64,000 bases of DNA from an uncultured Clostridia bacterium. Its GTDB lineage: Bacteria; Bacillota; Clostridia; Oscillospirales; CAG-272. Below, in pieces: positions 29,217 through 38,209 of this stretch. Where the stretch lies: the NCBI GenBank assembly GCA_947630625.1, contig CANRIL010000007.1:1-64000 (forward strand), written 5' to 3'. Below the pieces are notes generated by a model, which was not told where the DNA came from, searched no databases, and saw only the letters and a program-made list of their open reading frames with translations. The translations under genes and the position numbers were made by a program. Position 1 is the stretch's first letter. Each line of letters starts with the position of its first letter.

Positions 29217-30239
29217 TTAAACTTTTCCTTTTTTGCCTTTGACGATAAAGCTTCGGCAGGCGCGCAGGATTTCGGTCGTGGCGAGGGCGGCGAACGTCGA
29301 CACCGTGAACGCAACAGCGCTGATGATGTACGGCGACAGCGCGCTTTCACGAAACTGCCAAAATATAACATAATTTATCATCGGATGAAATAAGTATAGC
29401 CCAAACGTGTCGCGGGCGGCGAGCTTATAGACGCGCGAGTCCGTGAGCGGCTTTATGCGGCAGATTTCGTATGCGAGAAAGAGCGATACAAACGTTCCCG
29501 CCGCGGCGAATATGAGATCGGAGCCGATATCGAACGGCAAAAGCAGGAGCGCGGCGGATATTAAGCCGATGGCGGACGACGCGGCGATGCGCTTTTCGAA
29601 AAACCGCAGAAGCGCCGACATGAATCTGTCCGCAAGCGCGCCGCCGAAAAAGAAAACGGCATACACGCACGCGTTATAAATCTGAAATACATCGGGCAGC
29701 CACACATGCGCATGCTTCGCGCCGATGTGGAGCACGAGCGCCGCGGCAAAGACGCCGACGGGCGTTTTTTCAATAAACGGTTTTAAGGCGGCGGCAAGGA
29801 CGAATATCAGGAACAGCGCGAACAAAAACCAGAGATGGCGCGAATTGCGCGAGAGGACGATGCCGTCAAGACAGTAGACGAAATAATTCTGCTCCGTCAG
29901 CCCGAGCAGCTCCATGACGGGGGCGACAACAAGAACGCCGACCGCAAAATACGGAACCATGAGGCGCCGTGCCTTTTTCTTTATAAACGGGAGCGGGCGG
30001 GAATATTTCCCGGTGGCGGCGTTATGCGCGTACACACAGCCGGATATGAAAAAGAAAAGCGGCATGTGGAAGCGGTATATGATCCTCGTCACGGCGGCGA
30101 GCGCGCGGGACGCGCCGAGCACGGGGATCGCCCCGTCGCTCGTGTACATGACGGCGACGTGGCCGGCAACGACGAGGATCGCAGTCATGACCTTTACCGC
30201 CGTGTATACGTCGGTTTTGATGACCTTTTTATTTACCAT
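29217..30239 (-). CDS. Acyltransferase family 3 membrane protein
   Basis: This 340-residue protein has about ten membrane segments and the acyltransferase-3 pattern: an N-terminal VVAGHVAVMY with the likely catalytic His, then RFHMPLFFFISGCVYA. The family O-acetylates or acylates cell-surface sugars and wall polymers. ATG 30239 is chosen because AAGGG lies about 8 nt upstream; nine extra codons upstream lack an RBS. The acceptor is unknown and the gene is apparently monocistronic. Confidence 0.9.
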   Translation of the reverse strand: MVNKKVIKTDVYTAVKVMTAILVVAGHVAVMYTSDGAIPVLGASRALAAVTRIIYRFHMPLFFFISGCVYAHNAATGKYSRPLPFIKKKARRLMVPYFAVGVLVVAPVMELLGLTEQNYFVYCLDGIVLSRNSRHLWFLFALFLIFVLAAALKPFIEKTPVGVFAAALVLHIGAKHAHVWLPDVFQIYNACVYAVFFFGGALADRFMSALLRFFEKRIAASSAIGLISAALLLLPFDIGSDLIFAAAGTFVSLFLAYEICRIKPLTDSRVYKLAARDTFGLYLFHPMINYVIFWQFRESALSPYIISAVAFTVSTFAALATTEILRACRSFIVKGKKGKV

Positions 30240-30423
30240 ATGATGCCCTTGACCCCATTCCCGCACCCGAACTTTCCGTCAAAGCCGCTGCCCGCCGCGC
30301 GGGGAAACCTTCTTTCCCCGACGGTGAAGCTGTCACTGCCGCCGCAAGACGATGCGGCGCAGAATCTGACCGGGTGGCGGCTATATTTTCTTTCGCGTCC
30401 GGATTTTTCGGTGCGCGGGGAGC

Positions 30424-31644
30424 TCACTGCCCGAATATGCGGAGCTCGCCGTCCGGCAGGGAGTAACCGACGAAGCCGCGCTCCTCAAGGCGGGCGAGCT
30501 GTTTGCCCATTTTCTTCGCCCGCTCGTAAATGGCGACATCGTAGTCGGCGCGCAGCTCGCGGGCGCGTTTTTCCGCGCGGATGAAGTCGCCTTCGTCATA
30601 GAGCACGGCGACGCGCGCCGAGGAGTCTTTGACGGCCGCGCCGGAGAGGATGCTGAAAATTCGCTCAAATCCGATCGAAAAGCCGACGGCGGGCGTCGGT
30701 TCGCCGGTGAATTTGCCGATCAGGTTGTCGTATCTGCCGCCGCCGCATATAGCGCCGTGAAAATCAACGCTTTCGATCTCGAAAACGGCGCCCGTGTAGT
30801 AGCCCTGACCGCGGACGAGCGAAATGTCGAACACTATGTCGTATTTGCCGTCCGACAGAGCGCGCGCGGAGGCGATTATGTCTGAAAGCCGCTTTGCCGC
30901 CGTTTCGTCGTCGGTGAACTCGCCTATGCGGTCAATGTCGATCGGGCACGCGGCGAGGAATGACTTAAAATTTTCGATGACGGCGGGCTCGAAGCATTTT
31001 TCCGTCAGCTCCGCGACGACGCCGTCAGCGCCGATCTTGTCAAGCTTGTCGAAGCTGACGCATACGGTGTCAAGCGACTCGGCGGGGAATCCGGCACGCA
31101 GCAAAACCCCGCGCAGAAGCGCGCGGTCGTTGACTCTGACGCGGAAATTGCCGATCCCGATCGCGGACAGCGCGCACGCCGTCGTGGTGATGAGTTCGAC
31201 CTCGCAGTCGGGTGAGGACGAGCCGATTATGTCAATGTCGCACTGCATGAATTCGCGCAGCCGCCCCTTCTGCGGGCGTTCAGCGCGCCAGACGCGGTCG
31301 CACTGTATGAGCTTTGCGGGAGAGGGGAGATTGGCGCGGTTCGCGGCATAATACCGGCAGAGCGGGAGCGTCAGGTCATAGCGGAGCCCCATGTCGGAAA
31401 GCTCGCCGCCGTCGGCGAGCGCGCGCTCAAGCTTTTCGCCGCGCTTGAGGATTTTGAATATGAGGTTGAGGTTGTCGCCGCCGTCGCTCTTGTCGAGGTT
31501 TTCGGCGTCCTCCATCGCGGGCGTGATGATGTGCTCGAACCCGTGATTTTTGTATACGTCAAGTATTGCCGCCTGAAGCTTGTCGCGCAGCGCCGCCTCG
31601 GCGGGCAGATAGTCGTTTGTTCCCTTTACAGGTGTTGTCTTCAT
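30424..31644 (-). CDS. hisS: Histidyl-tRNA synthetase
   Basis: This 406-residue class II synthetase has motif 1 (KGTNDYLPAEA, GFEHIITP), motif 2 with the LRYDLTLPLCRYYA and FMQCDIDIIG stretches, the HisRS loop LVRGQGYYTGAVFE (arginine kept; LVRGLDYYTG is commoner) and motif 3 GGGRYDNLIGKF with GFSIGFERI. The C-terminal anticodon-binding domain (about 75 residues) is short. The kept histidine-binding loop argues for HisS rather than the regulatory paralogue HisZ, though HisZ cannot be fully excluded. It is the last gene of a minus-strand run starting at murI. Confidence 0.85.
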   Translation of the reverse strand: MKTTPVKGTNDYLPAEAALRDKLQAAILDVYKNHGFEHIITPAMEDAENLDKSDGGDNLNLIFKILKRGEKLERALADGGELSDMGLRYDLTLPLCRYYAANRANLPSPAKLIQCDRVWRAERPQKGRLREFMQCDIDIIGSSSPDCEVELITTTACALSAIGIGNFRVRVNDRALLRGVLLRAGFPAESLDTVCVSFDKLDKIGADGVVAELTEKCFEPAVIENFKSFLAACPIDIDRIGEFTDDETAAKRLSDIIASARALSDGKYDIVFDISLVRGQGYYTGAVFEIESVDFHGAICGGGRYDNLIGKFTGEPTPAVGFSIGFERIFSILSGAAVKDSSARVAVLYDEGDFIRAEKRARELRADYDVAIYERAKKMGKQLARLEERGFVGYSLPDGELRIFGQ

Positions 31645-31715
31645 TTCTTTGGGAAACGCATTCCTTTCAAAACTTTTTTCGTGATCCCTGCCGTTGGCAG
31701 AGGAATATCTATATT

Positions 31716-32486
31716 TCAGAGCCTGCTCAGTGTGAATCCGCCGTCGACGTTGATGACCGCGCCTGTCGTATAGCGAAGGTCGCCGCGGGCAAGCGCGTAG
31801 ACGGCTCTTGCAACATCCTCGGGCTTCCCCATCCTGGCGATCGGGAGCAGCCCGGAGGCGATCTTCGCCTCGTATTTGTCCTTGACGCCGGCGGTCATAT
31901 CCGTTTCTATTATGCCCGGTCTGATCTCGTATGAATTTATGCCGTATGGGGCAAGGCGGTCGGCAAACAGCTTTACCGCCATCGAAAGCCCCGCCTTTGA
32001 GATGCAGTATTCGCCGCGGTTCGTGCTCGATGTCTCGGCGGAAATGCTCGTCGTCGTTATTATCATGCGCGGTAAGTCTGTCTGCGGGTCTGATATCATG
32101 CGCGACGCCGCATACTGAGTGAGAAAGAACGCGCCGCGCAGATTGATCCCGAGCACGCGGTCGAAGCTTTCCTCCGTCATCTCAAGCAGATCGGCGCGCA
32201 CGTTCGGCGCGACGCCGGCGTTGTTGACGAGGATCTCAAGCGTGCCGAAGCGGTCATAGAACGTGTCGACGATGCGGCGTCTGTCCTCTCCCGATGAAAT
32301 GTCTCCTTCGATGTAGAAGCTGTCGGGGGAGAGGGCGGTCAGCTTTGACAGAAAATCCGAGACTGCGGACTCCTTCCGCGTCCCGACCGCGGCGACATCA
32401 AAGCCGTGCTCCGCCAGAAGAAGCGAGATTGCGGCGCCTATCCCGCGCGCGCCGCCGGTTACGAGAACGTGAGATTTAGTTTCCAT
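31716..32486 (-). CDS. SDR-family oxidoreductase
   Basis: This 256-residue short-chain dehydrogenase has the classic TGGARGIG nucleotide loop, the NNAGVAP motif, catalytic Ser-Tyr-Lys (TTTSISAETS and YCISK) and the C-terminal GAVINVDGG. It resembles 3-oxoacyl-ACP reductase and sugar-alcohol dehydrogenases. Its neighbours (an OYE-like flavoenzyme, a sugar isomerase-like TIM barrel and a Gfo/Idh/MocA protein) point to oxidation of an unusual sugar or polyol; the substrate is unknown. Confidence 0.9.
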   Translation of the reverse strand: METKSHVLVTGGARGIGAAISLLLAEHGFDVAAVGTRKESAVSDFLSKLTALSPDSFYIEGDISSGEDRRRIVDTFYDRFGTLEILVNNAGVAPNVRADLLEMTEESFDRVLGINLRGAFFLTQYAASRMISDPQTDLPRMIITTTSISAETSSTNRGEYCISKAGLSMAVKLFADRLAPYGINSYEIRPGIIETDMTAGVKDKYEAKIASGLLPIARMGKPEDVARAVYALARGDLRYTTGAVINVDGGFTLSRL

Positions 32487-32504
32487 AATGTGTTAGCCTC
32501 CGCG

Positions 32505-33824
32505 TCAGAACAAAGTCGGCTTGCCGCCGCAGTTTTCAACGAATATAGGCGCATAAAGCCTGTCGCGGACGGGACAGCCCGCCGTCGCGCAGCGGCGCAT
32601 AAGCTGAACGCAGCTGCCGCAGCCGATGCACGTTTTCTTCCGGTCAAAGCTGCCGTTTATCATGTCGCGCGCGAAATCAGGATACGCAAACGCCATCCTG
32701 CCGAAACCTATAAGGTCGGCGCCGCCTGACTTTAGGACGCCGGCGGCGGCGTACGGGGACGACGCTCTCAGATATGAATATCCGGTCCCGATCACAAAGA
32801 GCGTCGGAAGCGCGGATTTGATATTCGCCGCCGTCTTTATCATGCGTTCAACGCCCGTGAGCGGGTGCTCCGGCGGCTCGTAGCCGCCGCTGTCGTAGGG
32901 TCGGTTCACGTGCGGGTTGTAGTAAGGTGTCCCCATCGAGACGTTCAGGAGCGACAGCCCGGAGCCGTGCAGCTCGGAGAGCAGGCGGTAAGCTTCTGTC
33001 AGATCGACATCTCCCGCCTCGGTCGTGCAGAACCCGTAAGGATACGGGATGCAGTCGGAGACGCTCATTCGGGTGCAGATGAGAAAATCGTCCGAGCCGT
33101 AAACGGAGGCGGCGTCGGCAACGACATCGCGCAAAAGGCGTGTGCGGTTTTCAAACGAGCCGCCGTATTTCCCAGGGCGCGTGTACGCGGACAGCAGCTC
33201 CGACATCAAATAGCGGTGGCACGATTTTATGTCGATCCCGTCAAATCCCGCTTTTTTCGCGAGCGCGGCGGCGTTCATGTAGGAGTCGTGCAGGCTGTCA
33301 AGGTAGTCGTCGGTCGCGGTCGGATAGTCGGCGGGGATATTGAATTTTTCGTTCAGGTACGGGTTATGGTATGCGATTATCGGCACGGGAGTATTGTCGG
33401 GCTTTGAAAATCTGCCCGAATGCGTCAGCTGGCAGATGACGGGCGCGCCGCCCGATTTTTCATGTATCTGCTCGACGATGCGCTTGTAAACGTCCAGATT
33501 GCCGTCGTTTATCCACAGTTGGCGGCGCGAGGAACGTCCTTCGGGACAGACGGCTGTCGCCTCGAACCAGAAAAGACCGGCGCCGCCGGAGGCAAAGCGG
33601 TCATAGCGCCTGAAGGTGAGCTCGTCGGGAGCGCCTTCGGGCGTGCCGTCAAAGCCCTCCATCGGATGTACGGCGAGGCTGTTCTTCGCTTCAACGGAGC
33701 GAATTTTTACGGGTCGCGCGAGTATATCTGTGTCGTGCGATACGGGAATGTTGACGCCGACCTCCGCCGCCGTTGCCAGAAGCTCGTCAGGACTGCCGCA
33801 GGTAAATTTGTATTTCCCGGACAT
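32505..33824 (-). CDS. OYE-type NADH:flavin oxidoreductase with a C-terminal Cys cluster
   Basis: This 439-residue protein is an FMN TIM barrel of the old-yellow-enzyme family (LAVHPMEGFDG, QLTHSGRFS, GFDGIDIKSCHRYLMSELLS). It ends with CIGCGSCVQLMRRCATAGCP, the four-cysteine Fe-S cluster motif of the 2,4-dienoyl-CoA reductase/BaiH branch, but stops there, so the FAD/NAD domains of the full-length enzymes are missing. Reducing power would have to come from a partner protein. The SDR gene follows 18 nt after. Confidence 0.88.
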   Translation of the reverse strand: MSGKYKFTCGSPDELLATAAEVGVNIPVSHDTDILARPVKIRSVEAKNSLAVHPMEGFDGTPEGAPDELTFRRYDRFASGGAGLFWFEATAVCPEGRSSRRQLWINDGNLDVYKRIVEQIHEKSGGAPVICQLTHSGRFSKPDNTPVPIIAYHNPYLNEKFNIPADYPTATDDYLDSLHDSYMNAAALAKKAGFDGIDIKSCHRYLMSELLSAYTRPGKYGGSFENRTRLLRDVVADAASVYGSDDFLICTRMSVSDCIPYPYGFCTTEAGDVDLTEAYRLLSELHGSGLSLLNVSMGTPYYNPHVNRPYDSGGYEPPEHPLTGVERMIKTAANIKSALPTLFVIGTGYSYLRASSPYAAAGVLKSGGADLIGFGRMAFAYPDFARDMINGSFDRKKTCIGCGSCVQLMRRCATAGCPVRDRLYAPIFVENCGGKPTLF

Positions 33825-33859
33825 GACTTTTCACCGGAACCCTTTCTTTGATATTTTGT

Positions 33860-34594
33860 TTATTCGGTCATGGTACGAAGCGCCTCCGCGTCGCGCAGAA
33901 GGTCGGACTCCGTTTCGGACGGCAGAAATTCAAGCAGCGCCGCACGCGGCGAGCCGAATGTCAAAAGCACGTCAAAGTACCGCTTCCAATCGTCAGCGTG
34001 CGCCGCCAGCGGCAGCCGCCGCTCGCCCTCCCACGAAAAGACGTGCACAAAATCGACAAACGGCGCGACGCGGTGAAGCTCGGCGGCGTTTTGATCCGCG
34101 TCCTTATACTGATTCGGCTGCCAGTGCAGGCGTACGTTATCGCGCCCGCAGTCGGAGAGCAGCCGAAGCGCGCTTGCAGAATTGTCCGTGAGCGTATTCG
34201 GGTGGTATTCGAACGTGAGCGTTAGTCCGAACGCGGCAGCGTCGTCGGCGTCGCGGCGAAGCTTGTCCATTATCGCGCTGTATATCACGACATCCGTGTC
34301 GCGTGAGCCTTTGACGCCTGCCCAAATGCGGACGGAGTCCGCGCCGAGCGCCGAAGCCGTTGCGGCGACGGGGGCAAAATCGGAGGCAAGTTTATAATAT
34401 GAGCCGTAAGAGCGCGCGGCGAGCGCATTGTCATGGCAGAGTTTCGTCGCATCCCCGGCTGCCGGAATGTCGCCGTGCGGCACGTGTATGTCGCCGCCCC
34501 ATTCTATTTCGGAAAGCCCCGCACGGACGGCGAGAGATACGATCTCGCCCCGGCTCTTTGAGCGGAACGTTACCGAGACTAATCCTTTATTCAT
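33860..34594 (-). CDS. Sugar phosphate isomerase/epimerase-like TIM barrel
   Basis: This 244-residue protein has the xylose-isomerase-like fold: LSEIEWGGDIHV near the N-terminus, RIWAGVKGSRD, TFEYHPNTLTD (a metal-ligand Glu), and a C-terminal HVFSWEGERRLPL and ALLEF. Such proteins isomerise or epimerise sugars and inositol derivatives. Its ATG overlaps the stop of the Gfo/Idh/MocA gene by one base, so the two are translationally coupled and likely act in one pathway. Confidence 0.85.
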   Translation of the reverse strand: MNKGLVSVTFRSKSRGEIVSLAVRAGLSEIEWGGDIHVPHGDIPAAGDATKLCHDNALAARSYGSYYKLASDFAPVAATASALGADSVRIWAGVKGSRDTDVVIYSAIMDKLRRDADDAAAFGLTLTFEYHPNTLTDNSASALRLLSDCGRDNVRLHWQPNQYKDADQNAAELHRVAPFVDFVHVFSWEGERRLPLAAHADDWKRYFDVLLTFGSPRAALLEFLPSETESDLLRDAEALRTMTE

Positions 34595-35628
34595 CAGACC
34601 CTGACGCTTTTGCCCGTCCTTGCGGACTCGTATATCGCCTCGACTATGCGGACGCTCTTCATCGCCTCGAGCGGCGTGATGCGCGGCTCGTGACCGTCGA
34701 GCACGGCTGATATTATGTCCTCGACGACGGCGCGGTGCCCGGTTATTACATCCGGGGAGCCGCCGTTGCCGCGGCCGTATTTTTTAAGCATCTCCTCTTC
34801 CTCCGCGTCCTCGTCGTCGGAGTCGGCGAGCTTCCATGTCTTAAGTATGTCGGCGTCGACCTCGATCGTGCCGCGTGAGCCGTAAAGGCAGATGTCGGTT
34901 GAGATCCCGGGATATGCGCACGTCGTTGAGATGAACGAGGCGACGGCGCCGCTCTTGAATTTTACCGTCGACACGGTCAAGTCTTCGGTGTCGATTTTGT
35001 GGTTGTATATGCCCATGACGGAGTTAACTGATTCGACCTCACCCATCAGCCACTGCATTAAGTCGACTGTGTGCACCGCCTGATTCATCAGCGAGCCGCC
35101 GCCGTCCTGCTCCCACGTGCCGTGCCAGCTGCCGTCGTAGTAGCTCTGTTCGCGGTACCATTTGACCGCGAACGTGCCGAGAATGAGGCTGCCGAGCCTC
35201 CCCTCGTCAACGGCCGCTTTCATCGGCGCCATCGGGACGTTGTACCTGTTCTGATGAACGACCCCGGCGACGAGCCCGGTACGCGCTCTTTCCTCTTCGA
35301 TCTTCATCGCGCTTTCGACCGTTATATCTACGGGCTTCTCGATCAGAACGTGCTTGCCCGCCCTCATCGCGCGGACCGCGTACTCGGCGTGCATCGCGCT
35401 CGGCAGACATATGCTGACGATGTCGATGTCGGGAGATTTGATCATCTCGTCAAAATCTGTATACGTTCTGACGTATGGATATTTTTTCTTCGCTGCGTCG
35501 AGTTTTTTTTCGATCAGGTCACAGACGGCGACAAGGTCAGCCCTCTCCGACGCTGCCGCGGCGTCCATGTGTGCGCGGCCTATCCCGAGGCCGACTACGG
35601 CATATCCGACTTTCTTTTCGGTGTTCAT
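34594..35628 (-). CDS. Gfo/Idh/MocA family oxidoreductase
   Basis: This 344-residue NAD(P)-dependent dehydrogenase has an N-terminal Rossmann fold (YAVVGLGIGRAHMDAA) and the family EKP motif (GKHVLIEKPVDIT) near residue 98, then the substrate domain with GGGSLMNQAVHTVDLMQWL. Members oxidise sugars, inositols or scyllo-inosose-type compounds. It starts 24 nt after the murI stop and is coupled to the next gene. Confidence 0.92.
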   Translation of the reverse strand: MNTEKKVGYAVVGLGIGRAHMDAAAASERADLVAVCDLIEKKLDAAKKKYPYVRTYTDFDEMIKSPDIDIVSICLPSAMHAEYAVRAMRAGKHVLIEKPVDITVESAMKIEEERARTGLVAGVVHQNRYNVPMAPMKAAVDEGRLGSLILGTFAVKWYREQSYYDGSWHGTWEQDGGGSLMNQAVHTVDLMQWLMGEVESVNSVMGIYNHKIDTEDLTVSTVKFKSGAVASFISTTCAYPGISTDICLYGSRGTIEVDADILKTWKLADSDDEDAEEEEMLKKYGRGNGGSPDVITGHRAVVEDIISAVLDGHEPRITPLEAMKSVRIVEAIYESARTGKSVRV

Positions 35629-35651
35629 GACATTTGTGCTTCCTTAACTTG

Positions 35652-36443
35652 TCAGTATTTGCTTATGTCTACAAACTCGGCGCTGCCGAGCGGAATATCT
35701 CCCATAAATACGCGCGCCGCGGATTCAAAGCTCTCCGGCGTGTCGCTGACAAAGCAGCGTATAGTGCCCTTTTTGCCCGGCGAGATGTCCTCTTTCAGCG
35801 CCGAGGCGAGCATGTCTGCGGCGGCCTTGCCGCTGCTGATGAGCGTGACGCCGGGCAGCGCCGCGGCGATAGCGCCGCTGATTATCGGATAATGTGTGCA
35901 GCCGAGCACGAGCGTGTCTATTCCCGCCGTCCGCAGCGGGGACAAATACCGCTCCGCGGCGGCGAGCGTCACGGGGTCGCCGGGGGCGGTAAACCCATCC
36001 TCGACCAGGTGAACGAACAGCGGGCACGCGACGGAGCTGACCTCGATTTTTGGGTCAAGTTCGTTTATTTTCTGCGCGAATGCGCCGAGCCTGATCGTCG
36101 TAGAGGTGCCGATGACGCCGACACGCCCGTTTTTCGTCGTCCGGACGGCGGCCTCGGCCGCCGCGTCTATGACGCCGAAGATCGGGAGCGCGAATTTCCG
36201 GCGCAGCGTCGGCAGCGCCGCGGACGAGGCGGTGCCGCACGCGACGAGCGCAGCCCTGATCCCGAATCCGAGCAGGAAGCGCATGATCTCTTCCGAATAT
36301 CTGATTATGGTGTCCGCCGACTTCGAACCGTACGGAACGCGTCCGGTGTCGCCGAAATATACGAAGTCCTCGCCCGGCATGAGCTCCGCAAGCTCGCAGA
36401 GCGCTGTCAACCCGCCAAGACCGCTGTCAAAAACTCCGATCAT
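35652..36443 (-). CDS. murI: Glutamate racemase
   Basis: This 263-residue enzyme makes D-glutamate for peptidoglycan. It has IGVFDSGLGGLT, FVYFGDTGRVPYGSKS, the first catalytic Cys in VACGTASSAA and the second in LGCTHYP. The usual first motif reads ACNTAS; Gly in place of Asn is uncommon because that Asn contacts substrate. ATG 36443 has GGAGG 8 nt upstream and is preferred over the longer frame. It heads a minus-strand run of sugar-enzyme genes ending with hisS. Confidence 0.93.
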   Translation of the reverse strand: MIGVFDSGLGGLTALCELAELMPGEDFVYFGDTGRVPYGSKSADTIIRYSEEIMRFLLGFGIRAALVACGTASSAALPTLRRKFALPIFGVIDAAAEAAVRTTKNGRVGVIGTSTTIRLGAFAQKINELDPKIEVSSVACPLFVHLVEDGFTAPGDPVTLAAAERYLSPLRTAGIDTLVLGCTHYPIISGAIAAALPGVTLISSGKAAADMLASALKEDISPGKKGTIRCFVSDTPESFESAARVFMGDIPLGSAEFVDISKY

Positions 36444-36488
36444 ATGTACGACCTCCATCTCCCGGCAGGGTGTAGTCTCCATACGCTC

Positions 36489-36517
36489 ATTATACAATAT
36501 ACCGCCGCCGAATACAA
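36489..36517 (-). promoter_or_regulatory. Promoter of the murI gene run
   Basis: On the minus strand TTGTAT (36512-36517), a 17-bp spacer and TATAAT (36489-36494) stand 46 nt before murI. Confidence 0.6.
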
Positions 36518-36579
36518 CAAAAATTTTCCCGCGCGCCAAAAAATAAGTGTAAAATTCATCAGAATGTACATTATATTTG

Positions 36580-36608
36580 TTGACAAGCCGGACGTTTTGT
36601 GTTACAAT
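36580..36608 (+). promoter_or_regulatory. Promoter of the MinD-like gene
   Basis: TTGACA (36580-36585), 17-bp spacer and TACAAT (36603-36608) stand 39 nt before the start at 36647. Confidence 0.8.
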
Positions 36609-36646
36609 CACATTGTACAGTGCCGTATTGTCCGGAGGAGCCGTTT

Positions 36647-37462
36647 ATGCGAGCGGACAGAAGCGTTTATCTGATAACATCGTGCAAGGGAGGCGTCGGA
36701 AAATCAACCGTCGCCGTGAATCTTGCGTTCGCGATGGCGCTGACCGGCGACACTGTTCTTCTTGCCGACTGCGACACCAAAAACCGCACCGCCGACCTGA
36801 TGCTCGGTTATGAAGGCGTCGGGATGTTCGATCTTTCCGACGTTGCGGAAGAGAGGGTCATGCCAGATGAGGCGATCCTGCGCGACCCGCGCTGTGAGCT
36901 TCTCTATTATTGTACGACCCCGCCCTCGGGGGAGGTGATCGACCCCTCACGGGCGGCGCGCGCCGCCGTTCGGTGCGCAGACGCGGTCGGTGCTGACTGT
37001 CTTATTGTCGATACTTCCGGCGGGATAGATTTCCCGCTCGCCATGTACCGCGATGTCGTATACGACGCAATAATCGTATCAACAATGTCAACTCCCGCGA
37101 TTCGCGCAGCGGAAAGAACGGGGGCAGAGCTCTCGCATCACGGAGTAAAAAATCTGCGCCTTATAATCAACGAGTTCACATATAAGGACGCCTCACCGAT
37201 CACGGAGCTGATAGATGAGACGCGCGTCCCGCTTCTGGGAGTCATTCCCTATGACGTGGCGATGAGACGCGGTCAGGAGCTCGGCATGCCGGCGGCGGCA
37301 GTAGAAGAATCTGTGTGCCCGCGTGCGTTTTACAATATTGCCATGCGCCTGCGCGGCGCGGACGTTCCGCTCTTTGACGGGATGCACGTCCGCGGCAAGC
37401 GCCGGCTGATCTCCTCCCGCCCGCGCCAGGCTGACGTAAGCGAGAACCAGATCGCGATATAA
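36647..37462 (+). CDS. MinD/ParA-like ATPase
   Basis: This 271-residue P-loop ATPase has the deviant Walker A CKGGVGKST, DCDTKNRTADLMLG and CLIVDTSGGIDFPLAM. It resembles the MinD/Mrp/ATPases of the SIMIBI class, which dimerise on ATP and often bind membrane or cargo. The C-terminal 25 residues are basic and lack the clear amphipathic membrane helix of MinD. No minC, minE or parB lies nearby. ATG 36647 follows GGAGGAG by 6 nt. Its role is unassigned. Confidence 0.85.
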   Translation: MRADRSVYLITSCKGGVGKSTVAVNLAFAMALTGDTVLLADCDTKNRTADLMLGYEGVGMFDLSDVAEERVMPDEAILRDPRCELLYYCTTPPSGEVIDPSRAARAAVRCADAVGADCLIVDTSGGIDFPLAMYRDVVYDAIIVSTMSTPAIRAAERTGAELSHHGVKNLRLIINEFTYKDASPITELIDETRVPLLGVIPYDVAMRRGQELGMPAAAVEESVCPRAFYNIAMRLRGADVPLFDGMHVRGKRRLISSRPRQADVSENQIAI

Positions 37463-37614
37463 TTATTACAGCAGGAGAAAAAGGGAGACGCATTTTATAT
37501 ATTCATATTGATACCTTGTTTCATTTTTATAGTAACTTGTTTATTCATATCAATATTTAGAGTGCCGCCACGACGCGGGATCATCGGTTCCGCAGAAAGG
37601 GTCATTACAAATAT

Positions 37615-38061
37615 ATGGAAATAGCAATCATCGCTGACGACACGAGAAAAGAACTCATGATCCAGTTCTGCATCGCATATTGCGGAACGCTCTCGAAGCA
37701 TAATCTGTGCGCAACCGCGAAAACCGCCACCGTCCTTTCCGAGGCGACGGGGCTCACGGTCGAGACTTTCCTTCCGGGAAGTCACGGGGGAGATCAGCAG
37801 ATCACGTCGCGCATAGCGTGCGACGAGATCGACGTTCTGCTCTACTTCCGCTCGACGAATCCGAAGCCCGAATTCGATGAGGCGGAATATAATCTGCTTC
37901 GCATGTGCGACGTGCACAACGTCCCGTTCGCGACGAACATCGCCACAGCGGAGGTCATTGTTCACGCGCTCGAGCGCGGCGACCTCGACTGGCGCGAGCT
38001 TGTGAATCCGCACTCGGAGTACAACCGCAGAAAGCGCGGAGCGGCGTCCGTCCACACGTAA
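37615..38061 (+). CDS. mgsA: Methylglyoxal synthase
   Basis: This 148-residue enzyme converts dihydroxyacetone phosphate to methylglyoxal and phosphate, a bypass that relieves sugar-phosphate stress. It has the N-terminal IAIIADDTRKELM (usual HDxKK is changed to DDTRK), LCATAKTATVLSEATGL, the catalytic-Asp block GSHGGDQQI and the closing PFATNIATAEVIV. DVLLYFRSTNPKP replaces the common FFxDP, so phosphate contacts may differ. A GAAAGGG lies upstream. An unusual 15-bp repeat and the thrS leader follow. Confidence 0.88.
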   Translation: MEIAIIADDTRKELMIQFCIAYCGTLSKHNLCATAKTATVLSEATGLTVETFLPGSHGGDQQITSRIACDEIDVLLYFRSTNPKPEFDEAEYNLLRMCDVHNVPFATNIATAEVIVHALERGDLDWRELVNPHSEYNRRKRGAASVHT

Positions 38062-38078
38062 CAGGGGCGCGGAATCAA

Positions 38079-38200
38079 GGCGCTTAAAAGCGCAGCGTTT
38101 AAAAGCGCCGCACTTGAAAGCGCAGCACTCGAAGGCACAGCGTTTAAAAGCGCGGTACTTAATAGAGCAGCGCGGAAGCAGAACACTTAAAAGCACAGCG
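38079..38200. repeat. 15-bp tandem repeat, about eight degenerate units
   Basis: The unit CTTAAAAGCGCAGCG recurs with base changes from about 38079 to 38195, mostly at exact 15-bp spacing. Both strands are open in one frame over part of it, giving A(L/F)KSA-like pentapeptides on one strand and CAFKR-like ones on the other. No start with an RBS was found, so this is listed as a repeat, not a gene. Confidence 0.75.
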
Positions 38201-38209
38201 CTTAAAAAA

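Noticed and set aside
30424-31644. HisZ, the regulatory paralogue of histidyl-tRNA synthetase
   Set aside because: The LVR loop with YYTG and GGGRYDNL are kept, and no hisG is adjacent, so HisS is more likely.
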